37,011 nucleotides of DNA from Cytophagales bacterium (GCA_013298805.1 JAAFIU010000014.1:1-37011); one strand, 5' to 3'; shown: positions 1-8,243, counted from the first letter of the stretch. Made by a program: numbers and translations. The notes: a model not told the origin generated them from the letters alone.

Positions 1-1
1 A

Positions 2-112
2 TTATCTTTGCAATTACTCAATAAAATAACAGATAAAGAGAGTATCAAAAGTAGAAGAAAATTAGCAGGGTGGAATGACCAATATCTAATAAAGCTACTC
101 TCTAATATTTAA
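2..112 (+). CDS. C-terminal end of an unidentified protein, possible antitoxin (partial)
   Basis: An open frame enters from the left edge and ends at TAA 110-112, giving the last 36 residues of a protein (ending ...IKLLSNI). The family is not recognisable from so short a tail. An ATG follows directly after the stop (113-115), and the remains of a PIN-domain toxin gene lie just downstream. Toxin-antitoxin pairs of the VapBC kind have this tight spacing, so an antitoxin is a reasonable inference from context only. It could equally be the end of an unrelated small gene. Confidence 0.4.
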   Translation, partial: LSLQLLNKITDKESIKSRRKLAGWNDQYLIKLLSNI

Positions 113-356
113 ATGCGTTTAACCTGATTGACAAAAGCTATTTTGAAAGTCAGGTTGCTTTATTGAAGATAATTCCGATTGATAAAAGCGTTATTGATAC
201 TGCTATTGATTTACGTCAAAAAAGAAAATGTCTGTTGGAGATAGCATTATTGCCGCAACGGCTTTGCTTTATGATTACGAACTTTACACAAGAAACACTT
301 CTGATTTTAGTTGGATTAAAGGGTTAAGGGTTGTCAATCCATTTACTGATTTATAA
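113..356 (+). pseudogene. Decayed PIN-domain (VapC-like) toxin gene
   Basis: Two frames together encode the C-terminal half of a PIN-domain ribonuclease toxin. From 121 the frame reads NLIDKSYFES... to DLRQKRK. After a short A-run near 220-228 the reading continues one frame over as MSVGDSIIAATALLYDYELY, then RNTSDFSWIKGLRVVNPF, ending at TAA 354-356. GDSIIAATAL and TRNTSDF match the conserved acidic segments of VapC toxins (usually PDAIIAATAL and TRNxxDF). One missing A in the A-run explains the frameshift. The ATG at 113 runs into a stop after four codons, and the first roughly 50 residues of the family, with the first catalytic Asp, are absent. The gene therefore has an N-terminal deletion plus a frameshift and should be inactive. 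A base-calling error could explain the frameshift but not the missing N-terminus. Confidence 0.75.
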
Positions 357-360
357 AATT

Positions 361-1050
361 TTACCCCCGCATCACCTCATGCAAAACCGCCAATGATTTC
401 ACTTCTGTCAATGTATCCACGTGCAAGCGATAGAATAAAATGATTGAATCTAATAACTGATTTCTGGAAAAACGGTCAATCTTTGGAGCTTTATCGTATT
501 GTGTATTCATCAATACATCCAACTGATTTTCAAGCACTTTCGTCAATACTGGCAGATTATTCAGGCTCAATTCATGCGAAATTTCGTGGGCATTTTCGGG
601 CGAAAAACCTAAGTACTTTCCAAATTGTAAGAGAAACTGTAAATGGAAATTCTCAAAATGTTCCATTGTGCCATCAAGCCAAAGAATGGAATTATTTAAG
701 AAATGAAAAAGATTGGTGTTGCCCGTTTCTTCGTGAAGCGATTTTGACAGAATTTCGGTAATAAATAGTGCAATGGAAGATTTATAAATATCGAAAGGAA
801 TTGTCTGAAATGGCGCATTGCATTTTATCTCCGAAATCCGCTGAATGCCTTTTCCATCTTTATGATAAATAACTAAATCTAAAAGCGTAAGTGGCTGAAA
901 TAGTGCAATTTTATTCTTTGATTTCGCACTCCTAACGCCATTTTCGATATAAGTCTGAATCCCAAATTGTTCGGTATAGATTTTCACAATTACCGAGGTT
1001 TCTCGATAACGAATGTAATTAATAACTATGCCACGGGTTTTGTAAAGCAT
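361..1050 (-). CDS. recO: DNA repair protein RecO
   Basis: This is the recombination mediator RecO, 229 residues. With RecR it helps load RecA onto SSB-coated single-stranded DNA in the RecF pathway, and it also anneals strands. The N-terminus (residues 1-80) has the OB-fold pattern of RecO: MLYKTRGIVI, then YRETSVIVKIYTEQFG and the GVR turn at 38-40. The rest is the helical domain, with LQFLLQFGKYLGFSP typical of Bacteroidota RecO. Only one cysteine (C77) is present, so the four-cysteine zinc site of some RecO proteins is absent. The gene lies 133 bases downstream of the acyltransferase on the same strand, with a palindromic element between them. Its stop faces the toxin remnant on the opposite strand. 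Confidence 0.93.
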   Translation of the reverse strand: MLYKTRGIVINYIRYRETSVIVKIYTEQFGIQTYIENGVRSAKSKNKIALFQPLTLLDLVIYHKDGKGIQRISEIKCNAPFQTIPFDIYKSSIALFITEILSKSLHEETGNTNLFHFLNNSILWLDGTMEHFENFHLQFLLQFGKYLGFSPENAHEISHELSLNNLPVLTKVLENQLDVLMNTQYDKAPKIDRFSRNQLLDSIILFYRLHVDTLTEVKSLAVLHEVMRG

Positions 1051-1065
1051 TTTATGTCGATGTTA

Positions 1066-1185
1066 GATGTTCGGTTTTCGATGTTGGGTCTTCAAATATT
1101 ACTAACATCAAACATTAAAAAACTATCTTCAATTTTTCTGTTTATTTTCGGAATAACGAACATCAAACATCGAAAACCGAACATC
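1066..1185. repeat. Intergenic inverted repeat between the acyltransferase and recO
   Basis: A perfect 20-base inverted repeat (arms 1066-1085 and 1166-1185, arm GATGTTCGGTTTTCGATGTT) encloses an 80-base spacer. The spacer holds more copies of the word GATGTT or AACATC on both strands. The right arm overlaps the stop codon of the acyltransferase gene (1184-1186). No T-tract follows the stem, so this does not look like a simple terminator. It resembles a short intergenic repeat element. Confidence 0.75.
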
Positions 1186-1987
1186 ACATTTCTCTTTTCC
1201 AAGTCAATTTCTCAATAGGAATATTCTGTTCAATTCTATCTCTTAAAATCTCCATAATTTCCTCCACAGGTATTTCGGGGTCAAAGCGGATTGGCTCTTT
1301 AAAGGTCACGGTCAAAGTAGTATTTGCTTTCTTGAAACGTAATCCCTTTTTATCAAATGCTCTTCTAAAACCATTAATAACCACTGGCACAACAATCGGG
1401 TTATGCGTTTTTATCAAATGAGCCGTTCCCTTACGTAAAGGTGCGTAAGGCGTAGTTGTACCTTGCGGAAAACTTACTACCCAACCATAGGATAATCCTT
1501 TGCCAACTTTATCATCCGCCGAAGTATCCACCGCACGTTTCACATCTTTGCCCTCAGCTCGCCACGAACGATTCACTAAAATTGCTCCTGCTTGTGAGAA
1601 AACCTTCGGCAAAAAACCACCTTCTTTCATCGTTTCAGAAGCCGCCACATAAAATACTCTCGAACGTGGTGCTAATAGATAAATCGGAAAATTAACGGAA
1701 TTTCTAAAACCCCATTTTACGCTAAAGAAAATATGATACAGAGCTATCACATCCATAAAGTAAGTCTGGTGATTGGATAAAAATAATACGCCTGTCCGTG
1801 GCAATCCTTCTAAATGTTGTGTTCCACTAATCTGCGTTTTATTCACTCCTCGCAAACGAGTATAAGTTATCACACCCAAAATCATCACGATTATTCTCTT
1901 TAAAAACACGGAGTTTCCAAACGGGTCTCGTTCAAAAAAACCGAAAACATCTATCATTGAGAGAAACTTTTTTACCATCGAATTCAT
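1184..1987 (-). CDS. PlsC-like 1-acyl-glycerol-3-phosphate acyltransferase family protein
   Basis: This lysophospholipid acyltransferase family protein has 267 residues and would transfer an acyl chain to a lysophospholipid at the inner membrane. A hydrophobic segment at about 31-42 (RIIVMILGVITY) can anchor it. The first catalytic block reads SNHQTYFMD (71-79) and the substrate block is FPQGTTTPYAPLRKGT. Both deviate from the textbook motifs: His and Asp are five residues apart rather than four, and FPEGT is FPQGT. I recall the NHQTYF form from a Bacteroidota branch, so the gene is probably functional, but its exact substrate is unknown. The start at 1987 was kept, although Met4 is an alternative. 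It diverges from the amidase gene. Confidence 0.82.
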   Translation of the reverse strand: MNSMVKKFLSMIDVFGFFERDPFGNSVFLKRIIVMILGVITYTRLRGVNKTQISGTQHLEGLPRTGVLFLSNHQTYFMDVIALYHIFFSVKWGFRNSVNFPIYLLAPRSRVFYVAASETMKEGGFLPKVFSQAGAILVNRSWRAEGKDVKRAVDTSADDKVGKGLSYGWVVSFPQGTTTPYAPLRKGTAHLIKTHNPIVVPVVINGFRRAFDKKGLRFKKANTTLTVTFKEPIRFDPEIPVEEIMEILRDRIEQNIPIEKLTWKREM

Positions 1988-2096
1988 ATTGGCTACTTAC
2001 TGTTATGTAAATGGAAAACAAATAGTCGAAGATAGGTATTTTTTAGTAAATTGTCTTAGCATTCAATCTGCTGATTTCGGCTAAAATCTCTTCATC

Positions 2097-2750
2097 ATGA
2101 AACAAACAACCTTTTTTGTATTACTATTCCTGCTGGTTTTCAAAGGATTATCCCAAAAAATCATCGAACGACCAATCATTTATGATTCTACTCGAAAAGC
2201 TCTTTCATTACAGTATCTTCAAGAACGACATGGGCTAATTCTCACAGAACCAACCGTTTCGCCCAAAATTATTGTATCTCACTGGACAGCAATCCCGACA
2301 CTTGAAGGTTCATTTAATGCTTTTAATCCTGTTTTACTACCAAATGTCCGCAAAGAATTGAAAGGGGCAAGTCCATTGAATGTTTCAATCCATTTTTTGG
2401 TAGATAGAGACGGAACAATTTACCGATTGATGCCCGAAAATCTGATGGCTCGCCACGTCATCGGGTTAAATTGGTGTGCTTTGGGCATTGAAAATGTTGG
2501 CGATGGCAGTAAATTCCCACTGACCGAAGCACAACTAAAAGCCAATATTTGGTTAGTAAAATACCTCAAAAAGAAATATCAATCTATTGAATATTTAATC
2601 GGGCATCATGAATATACTTCGTTTCAAAACACACCGCTTTGGAAAGAAACAGATGCCAATTATCGAACTGAAAAAAGCGACCCAGGGAATGAATTCATGC
2701 AAAAACTAAGAAATGGCGTGAAAAAGCTGAACTTGAAGGGGAGTTATTAG
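2097..2750 (+). CDS. N-acetylmuramoyl-L-alanine amidase (Amidase_2 family), exported
   Basis: This is a peptidoglycan amidase of 217 residues that would cut the bond between N-acetylmuramic acid and L-alanine. Residues 1-19 form a signal peptide (MKQTTFFVLLFLLVFKGLSQ), so it acts in the periplasm. The family core is clear: SHWTA with H62, then SIHFLVDRDGTIYRLM, ALGIEN, IGHHEY with H170, and KSDPG with D195. H62, H170 and D195 correspond to the zinc ligands of the T7-lysozyme/AmiD fold. The gene is followed 32 bases later by the epimerase gene on the same strand, so the two may be cotranscribed. A role in cell-wall recycling or remodelling is inferred from the family. Confidence 0.88.
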   Translation: MKQTTFFVLLFLLVFKGLSQKIIERPIIYDSTRKALSLQYLQERHGLILTEPTVSPKIIVSHWTAIPTLEGSFNAFNPVLLPNVRKELKGASPLNVSIHFLVDRDGTIYRLMPENLMARHVIGLNWCALGIENVGDGSKFPLTEAQLKANIWLVKYLKKKYQSIEYLIGHHEYTSFQNTPLWKETDANYRTEKSDPGNEFMQKLRNGVKKLNLKGSY

Positions 2751-2782
2751 TTGTTAAATTAAACTTATTTCACATTTAAAAC

Positions 2783-3691
2783 ATGAATGTACTCATCACA
2801 GGAGGTTCTGGCTTAGTCGGAACTCGACTCACAGAAATACTCATTTCCAAAGGCTTTACCGTTTCGCACCTTAGCCGTAAACCAAATTCAACAACAGGTA
2901 AAATCAAAACCTTTCATTGGGATATTGCAAAAGGCATCATTGACGAAAAGGCAATTGAGGAAGCTGATTATCTTGTGCATCTTGCGGGTGCAGGTATTGC
3001 CGATGAAAATTGGAGCGAAGAACGAAAACAAGAAATTATCGAAAGTCGCACGAAGTCTATTCAATTAATTACGAATAAACTGCAAACCATTCCTCATAAA
3101 ATTAAATCTTTTGCTTCGGCTTCGGGTATTGGTTTTTATGGAGCAGATACGGGGGATGAACATATTTCGGAACTACATACATCAGGCATTGATTTTGTAG
3201 CAGATTGTTGTATTCAATGGGAAGCGGCAGCCGACGAAATCCAAAGTTTGGGAATCAGAACAGTGAAATTACGTACTGGAATTGTTTTGAGTGAAAAAGG
3301 GGGAGCTTTACCAAGAATCATCCAACCTGTTCGTTGGGGCGTTGGGGCAGCTTTGGGAACGGGCAAGCAATGGCAATCATGGATTCATTTAGATGATTTA
3401 TGTGAATTGTATGTAAAGTCATTAACCGATGATAACATGAAAGGCTTTTACAATGCCGTAGCTCCAAATCCTGTGACCAATTATGATTTAACGAAACTTT
3501 CGGCTCAAGTTTTGAAACGTCCATTTTGGATGCCTAACGTTCCTGCTTTTGCTTTAAAGTTAGTTTTTGGCGAAATGGCAAGTATTGTATTGGGGGGAAA
3601 TTATGTTTTAAACCAAAGAATTAAGTTAGAAACAGATTTTCAGTATAAATTTACAGATGCGAAAACGGCTTTGGAAGATTTACTAAAATAA
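2783..3691 (+). CDS. TIGR01777 family NAD(P)-binding epimerase-like protein
   Basis: This 302-residue protein belongs to the extended short-chain dehydrogenase group TIGR01777 (SDR39U1/YfcH type). Its N-terminus is a Rossmann nucleotide-binding loop, ITGGSGLVG (residues 5-13). Other family marks are HLAGAGIADENWSEERKQ, ESRTK, SASGIGFYG, VKLRTGIVLS and the SWIHLDDL block near residue 200. The C-terminal segment (NAVAPNPVTN, then RPFWMPNVPAFALKLVFGEM) is the DUF1731 tail typical of these proteins. The substrate of the family is not known. It sits between the amidase and LOG genes with short gaps, consistent with a loose operon. Confidence 0.9.
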   Translation: MNVLITGGSGLVGTRLTEILISKGFTVSHLSRKPNSTTGKIKTFHWDIAKGIIDEKAIEEADYLVHLAGAGIADENWSEERKQEIIESRTKSIQLITNKLQTIPHKIKSFASASGIGFYGADTGDEHISELHTSGIDFVADCCIQWEAAADEIQSLGIRTVKLRTGIVLSEKGGALPRIIQPVRWGVGAALGTGKQWQSWIHLDDLCELYVKSLTDDNMKGFYNAVAPNPVTNYDLTKLSAQVLKRPFWMPNVPAFALKLVFGEMASIVLGGNYVLNQRIKLETDFQYKFTDAKTALEDLLK

Positions 3692-3728
3692 GAATCTCTT
3701 CAGTTCGATAACTTTAAACACAAAAAGA

Positions 3729-4310
3729 GTGAAAAACATTTTAATCTACTGCGGTTCATCAGCAGGTCACAACGAAATTTATAAAAAAACAGCCACTCAT
3801 GTTGGTGAAACACTTGCTAAACAAGGACTTAGCTTAGTTTACGGCGGTGGTAGCGTTGGTTTAATGGGAACAGTTGCCGATGCAATTTTGGCAAATGGTG
3901 GAGAAGCCATCGGGGTAATTCCGTCTTTTATGGAACCTTGGGAAGTTCAACACAAAGGTTTAACTGAATGTATCGTTACAGAAACGATGCACACTCGTAA
4001 GCAAATTATGGCGGAGAAATCGGATGCTGTTATTGCTTTACCAGGTGGTTGGGGAACATTAGACGAACTTTTTGAAATATTGACGTGGCGACAATTGGGT
4101 CTTCACAAAATGCCAATTGGCGTGTTAAACACCAATGGTTTTTACGATGATTTATTAAAAATGCTCGAAAAGATGGTTTCGGAAGGATTTTTGAAGGAAG
4201 CTAATTTGAAATTCTTAATCGTTGATGATAACATTGAGTCTTTATTAGAAAAACTCAAAAATGATTCTTTTGAAGGAGAATTGGTTGGAAAGTGGATTGG
4301 CAGAGCTTAA
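3729..4310 (+). CDS. LOG family protein (cytokinin riboside 5'-monophosphate phosphoribohydrolase-like)
   Basis: This 193-residue protein is of the LOG (lonely guy)/TIGR00730 family, whose members split nucleoside 5'-monophosphates into base and ribose phosphate. The signature PGGWGTLDE (105-113) and the upstream TRKQIM segment (89-94) form the nucleotide-binding and catalytic site. YGGGSVGLMG (38-47) is the N-terminal phosphate loop. The start is GTG at 3729, giving MKNILIYCGSSAGHN, which is the normal family N-terminus. No better ATG exists. It is 37 bases downstream of the epimerase gene. The physiological substrate in bacteria is usually unproven, so the function is stated at family level. 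Confidence 0.92.
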   Translation: MKNILIYCGSSAGHNEIYKKTATHVGETLAKQGLSLVYGGGSVGLMGTVADAILANGGEAIGVIPSFMEPWEVQHKGLTECIVTETMHTRKQIMAEKSDAVIALPGGWGTLDELFEILTWRQLGLHKMPIGVLNTNGFYDDLLKMLEKMVSEGFLKEANLKFLIVDDNIESLLEKLKNDSFEGELVGKWIGRA

Positions 4311-4317
4311 CTCAATT

Positions 4318-4407
4318 CTGAATTTGGATTCGTTGGATTAGTGGATTTGGGGATTTTTACATAAAATTATTCCTAAAAATCCGATAATCTGACGAATCCA
4401 AGTTCAG
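4318..4407. repeat. Imperfect inverted repeat downstream of the LOG gene
   Basis: Arms 4318-4358 and 4375-4407 are imperfect reverse complements. The match is strongest over TTGGATTCGT against ACGAATCCAA, and GATTTTT against AAAAATC closes the loop end. The left arm is built from repeats of the word GGATT. The element fills the gap between the LOG and OmpA/PD40 genes. A hairpin could form on RNA, but no clean T-tail is seen. Confidence 0.65.
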
Positions 4408-4491
4408 ACAGGGGCGCAGACTACACCTTGTTTACCTAACAATTTTAAAACACACTTTTCGTTTATTACAAAAATAGCTATCATTTTCTCT

Positions 4492-6141
4492 ATGAAAACC
4501 ACTCTCCAAATTCTTTGCACTGTCTCATTGCTATTCATTCAAAATTTATTGCTTTTTGCTCAAAACAAGCCCGAAAATATCGGTTCTGCCGTCAATACTG
4601 AATATTCTGAATTAAATCCTGTAATGTCTCCCGATGGGAAAATATTATATTTTGGACGAAAAAACCATCCACAAAATAAGTTCGGCATGGCAGGGACAGA
4701 ACAAATTGCTGGCTCGCAAGATATTTGGTATTCCGAAAGCCTTATGGGTGCCTGGACGACCTCAAGACGAATGTCCGAAGCTCTAAACCGTGACCAATAC
4801 AATACGATTTACAGTGTTTCTCCCGACGGTCAAACGATTTTGGTAAAAGGTGCTTATGTAAACGGACAATACGAAACTCGTGGGTTTTCTATTTCAAAAA
4901 AAACAGCCTCGGGTTGGGACGTTCCAAAGAAATTAGACATTCCTAAATACGAAAAATTGAGTCGTGGCAAGAACGAGTACGGTTATCTTTCAAATGATGG
5001 CAAAGTGCTTTTGATGGCATTTTCAGAAAAGAAAAATTCCGATGAAGATGATATTTACGCCTCATTTTTAGAAAAAGACGGCTCATGGTCTGAACCAATG
5101 AACTTGGGCGACGACGTAAACACGGATTTTACCGAAACAACCCCTTTCTTAGCGGCAGACGGCAAAACGCTTTATTTTTCGAGTAATCGTGAAGGCGGAA
5201 AAGGGAGTAATGACATTTGGGTTTGTAAAAGAAAAGACGAAACTTGGATTAATTGGACAGAACCTACCAACTTAGGCGAACCCATCAATACCGACCAATA
5301 CGATGCCTATTACACCATTTCGGCAGCGGGCGATTATGCTTATTTCATTTCGGGAAATAATTCGCTCGGGAAAAAAGACATTTTCCGCTTGAAATTAGAC
5401 CAACCAAAACCCGTTGAAGTTCCTGCAAGTACGACTTCGCCAATGGCAGGAGGGGAGACAAAACCAAACGACACAAAACCTACAAAAACTGAAACGACAA
5501 AATCTGACCCTGTGGTTTTGGTTTCTGGAAAAGTAATTGATGCCAAAACGGGTAAAGTGCCTGCCAACACTAAAATCATTTATGAAGATTTGACCAATGG
5601 CAAGGAGTTAGGCGTTGCCACGCCCGACCCAATTACGGGTATTTACAAAATCGTTTTGCCTTATGGTAAAAACTACGGGATTATGACCAAGATTGAAGGC
5701 TATGTTGGAACGTCTCAAAACATAGATTTGACAAAACTAAACGGCAAATATCTCGAAATTGAAGGAAAAGACATGACCGTAAAGCCAGTTGAAGTCGGCG
5801 TTAAAGTTGAGATGAATAACATTTTCTTTGAATTTGGTAAAGCAGCCCTCAAATCAGAATCATATCCAGAATTAAATCGTATTGCTGAGTTTTTCAAAAC
5901 CAATAAAAAAATCATTTCAGAAATCAGTGGACACACCGATAATGTAGGTTCTGATGAAGTAAACAATAAACTCTCTCAAGAACGTGCCGATGTCGTGCGT
6001 AACTACTTACTCACGCAAGGCGTGCCTGCCGAACATATTACGGCAAAAGGTTACGGTAAAACTCGTCCAAAAGTGAATAATGATACCCCAGAAAATCAGG
6101 CGATTAACCGACGTGTTGAGTTTGAAATTTTGAAAAATTAG
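4492..6141 (+). CDS. OmpA family protein with PD40 repeats
   Basis: This is an exported outer-membrane-associated protein of 549 residues. It begins with a signal peptide (1-23, ending LLLFAQ). Residues about 40-300 hold PD40/WD40-like beta-propeller repeats, seen as recurring MSPDGKILYFGRK, VSPDGQTILVKG, LAADGKTLYFSSNREGGKGS and SAAGDYAYFISG. A linker rich in Thr, Lys and Pro (about 305-335) leads to a carboxypeptidase-regulatory-like beta domain (about 340-420). The C-terminus (about 440-549) is an OmpA domain with NIFFEFGKAAL, SGHTDNVGSDEVN, LSQERA and NRRVEFEI, which binds peptidoglycan. This layout is common in Bacteroidota, including proteins linked to type IX secretion, but the exact role here is not known. 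The next gene starts 11 bases after the stop. Confidence 0.9.
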   Translation: MKTTLQILCTVSLLFIQNLLLFAQNKPENIGSAVNTEYSELNPVMSPDGKILYFGRKNHPQNKFGMAGTEQIAGSQDIWYSESLMGAWTTSRRMSEALNRDQYNTIYSVSPDGQTILVKGAYVNGQYETRGFSISKKTASGWDVPKKLDIPKYEKLSRGKNEYGYLSNDGKVLLMAFSEKKNSDEDDIYASFLEKDGSWSEPMNLGDDVNTDFTETTPFLAADGKTLYFSSNREGGKGSNDIWVCKRKDETWINWTEPTNLGEPINTDQYDAYYTISAAGDYAYFISGNNSLGKKDIFRLKLDQPKPVEVPASTTSPMAGGETKPNDTKPTKTETTKSDPVVLVSGKVIDAKTGKVPANTKIIYEDLTNGKELGVATPDPITGIYKIVLPYGKNYGIMTKIEGYVGTSQNIDLTKLNGKYLEIEGKDMTVKPVEVGVKVEMNNIFFEFGKAALKSESYPELNRIAEFFKTNKKIISEISGHTDNVGSDEVNNKLSQERADVVRNYLLTQGVPAEHITAKGYGKTRPKVNNDTPENQAINRRVEFEILKN

Positions 6142-6152
6142 AATCAATACCC

Positions 6153-6653
6153 ATGCAAAACCAATGCCCTTGCGGTTCAAACAAAGCTTTTGAAGAATGT
6201 TGCCAACCTATCATTGAAGGTAAAATCTCTGCCCCTACAGCCCAAGCCTTAATGCGTTCACGGTATTCGGCTTATGTTACGGTTGCATCTCAGTATTTGA
6301 TTGAAAGCACTCATATTTCACAAAGAGTCAATTATTCTAAAACCGAAATTGAAGCGTGGGCAAAGGAAAGTTCGTGGCAAAAATTAGAAGTTCTTTCTTG
6401 CAAAAAAGGATTAGAAAATGACGATTTAGGCGAGGTAGAATTTAAAGCCTATTATCGAGACAAAAAGAATGTCCTTCAAATTCACCATGAGCAATCGGTC
6501 TTCAAAAAAGAGGATGGAGCTTGGTTTTATGTAAGTGGAAAAATTGTTCCTCCGCCCAAAAGTGAAGTAATATCAATCAACCGAAATGCTCCTTGTCCTT
6601 GCGGAAGTGGGAAGAAGTTTAAGAAATGTTGTGGGGGGGAATTTTTATCGTAA
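6153..6653 (+). CDS. YchJ family protein with two SEC-C motifs
   Basis: This 166-residue protein is of the YchJ (UPF0225) family. A SEC-C zinc-binding motif sits at each end: CPCGSNKAFEECC at 5-17, and CPCGSGKKFKKCC near the C-terminus. Each has the C-x-C...C-C pattern of the SecA C-terminal zinc finger. Between them, LMRSRYSAYVT and the NTF2-like core (EVEFKAYYRD, HEQSVFKKEDGAWFYVSG) are typical of YchJ. The biochemical role of the family is unknown. The gene follows the OmpA gene by 11 bases and may share its transcript. A terminator begins at its stop codon. Confidence 0.92.
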   Translation: MQNQCPCGSNKAFEECCQPIIEGKISAPTAQALMRSRYSAYVTVASQYLIESTHISQRVNYSKTEIEAWAKESSWQKLEVLSCKKGLENDDLGEVEFKAYYRDKKNVLQIHHEQSVFKKEDGAWFYVSGKIVPPPKSEVISINRNAPCPCGSGKKFKKCCGGEFLS

Positions 6654-6690
6654 AACGGCAATTTTCAAGAGAATTTGCCGTTTTTTTGTT
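6652..6690 (+). terminator. Rho-independent terminator after ychJ
   Basis: Stem arms AAAACGGCAA (6652-6661) and TTGCCGTTTT (6675-6684) enclose a 13-base loop and run into TTTTTTT. The left arm overlaps the last bases of the stop codon. Confidence 0.85.
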
Positions 6691-6720
6691 TTCACACTTT
6701 TAACAAAACCTACTTCTGTT

Positions 6721-8115
6721 ATGTCCAAAATCTTCAATTCTTTCATCTTATTAATTTTCTCATTTCACCAAATTCAAGCACAAAACACTAAAACCCCTGA
6801 GATTTGGGCTGAAAGCGATTCTATCACTATTAAAGAGTACGGTTATACTTATAGACATTCAATAAGCAAAACGAAAGATACTCTAAGCTACGGAACAAGT
6901 GATAATTTAAACATCATTAAAATTATCAATGATAATGGTGATACTATTGTTCTGAAACACAAAAATCCTCCATTTGAAGAAAAATTTTATGTAAAGGTCA
7001 ATTCACCAAAAGGCTCTGTTGTGATTGAATATAATTTTTGGGAATCTCGAAGTAATCTTACAAACGAATATTTTACTAAAAATAATGGAAAGGTAAACAT
7101 TGAACTTCCAGGGGCTTTTGAATTAGCAAATATTGTCTATTCAATTACAAAAGATGGGTTACAAAACAGAAACAGAATTTTTCATGAAGGTGCTTATTAT
7201 CAATAAGTTATAAAACATTTTTCACCTTTCAAAGAGCATCCTCTTATTAAAAAATTAGATGCTGATGGAGATAATTACTCGGCATTTCGAGATAATTCCA
7301 TTTGCTATAAATTCAAAGACAATAAACTTGTTTTAGGCTTGTATAATATCGTTAAAGGTAAGGAAATTAAGGATAATTATTTCACTCAACTACTCCCATT
7401 AATTCAAGATTTTGCTGATAAAACCAAGTTTCAAGATTTTTATAAATCTCATGAATCGTATTATCAGAAACTTATCGAAGAAGAAAACACACAAGTACCA
7501 ATCAAAAAAATGTGGACTTGGTTAGAAAATGAGTTTACTAATAAAAAGGACACTTACAAGGTTGTTTTCTCCCCTCTTATCAATGGAAGCCATAGGACAG
7601 AGGGGTTTTCTCTAATCTCTAATGGCAAATGGTCTCATGAAATTGTCATGCTTATATGCGGTACAAATCGTTATGAAAATTCAAAATTAACCTCTAAACA
7701 GATTGAGGGGCAATTATCTCGAATTGTATTTACTGAAATTGATCATAACTATGTTAATCCAAAAACTGATAGATTAGGGAAGCAAATTATTCCTATTTTT
7801 AAACAAAACAAATGGATTGATTCAACAGCTACTGACAAAGATGGTTTCAATTATTTGAAAACAGGAGGTGCAAAATCTGTCTTTAATGAATACATGACTT
7901 GGGCTGCCTTTACGCTTTATGCACATGATAATTTTTCAAAAGAAGATTTTGATTTCATCAATAAAAGTGCTGAAAAATTAATGATTGAAGGACGAAGATT
8001 CGTAAAATTCAAGGAGTTTAATGAGAAATTACTTGAAATGTACCTTGCTCGAAAAGAAGGCGAAAAGGTAACAGATATTTATACAAAGATTTTAGAGTGG
8101 GCTTCGAGTCAATAG
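6721..8115 (+). pseudogene. DUF4932-like exported protein gene interrupted by one in-frame stop
   Basis: Two consecutive open stretches share one frame and read as a single protein of about 464 residues. The first (6721-7206) starts with a signal peptide (MSKIFNSFILLIFSFHQIQAQ) and ends ...RIFHEGAYYQ at TAA 7204-7206. The second resumes at once as VIKHFSPFKEHPLIKKLDAD and runs to 8115 without a good ATG near its beginning. The second part has FTEIDHNYVNPKTDRLGKQ and FNEYMTWAAFTLYAHD, which I recall from DUF4932 proteins. In that family the segment YYxxVxxxF is continuous, so the stop lies inside conserved sequence. A single change such as GAA to TAA would explain it. A recent nonsense mutation, a sequencing error or recoding are the options. 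The molecular function of the family is not established. Confidence 0.72.
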
Positions 8116-8192
8116 GTAGAATTATTTTAATCTTGATTCATTATTCAAACCTTTTCCCCAAAAAATCAGTTAATTTTACAGATATTATTCTC

Positions 8193-8236
8193 GCCACGAA
8201 TGGCTTTTGATTTTTAGGAATCAAGCGATTCGTGGC
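8193..8236. repeat. Hairpin upstream of mfd
   Basis: GCCACGAAT (8193-8201) and ATTCGTGGC (8228-8236) are perfect inverted repeats. An inner TGATT/AATCA pair extends the hairpin. It lies in the gap before mfd and lacks a T-tail. Confidence 0.7.
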
Positions 8237-8243
8237 TATTGGT

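Noticed and set aside
1066-1185. Insertion sequence bounded by the 20-base inverted repeats
   Set aside because: The enclosed 80 bases hold no gene and no target-site duplication is visible, so only a repeat element is claimed.
967-1218. Open frame across the recO start and the inverted repeat
   Set aside because: It is antisense to recO and then reads through the palindrome; no protein family pattern is seen.
7735-7770. Zinc peptidase motif in the DUF4932-like protein
   Set aside because: The segment reads TEIDH, not HExxH, and I recall the same TExDH form in relatives, so no peptidase claim is made.
7339-8115. Second half of the DUF4932-like gene as an independent gene
   Set aside because: Its only nearby start is TTG at 7339, and conserved family sequence continues upstream of it to the TAA, so it is part of the broken gene.
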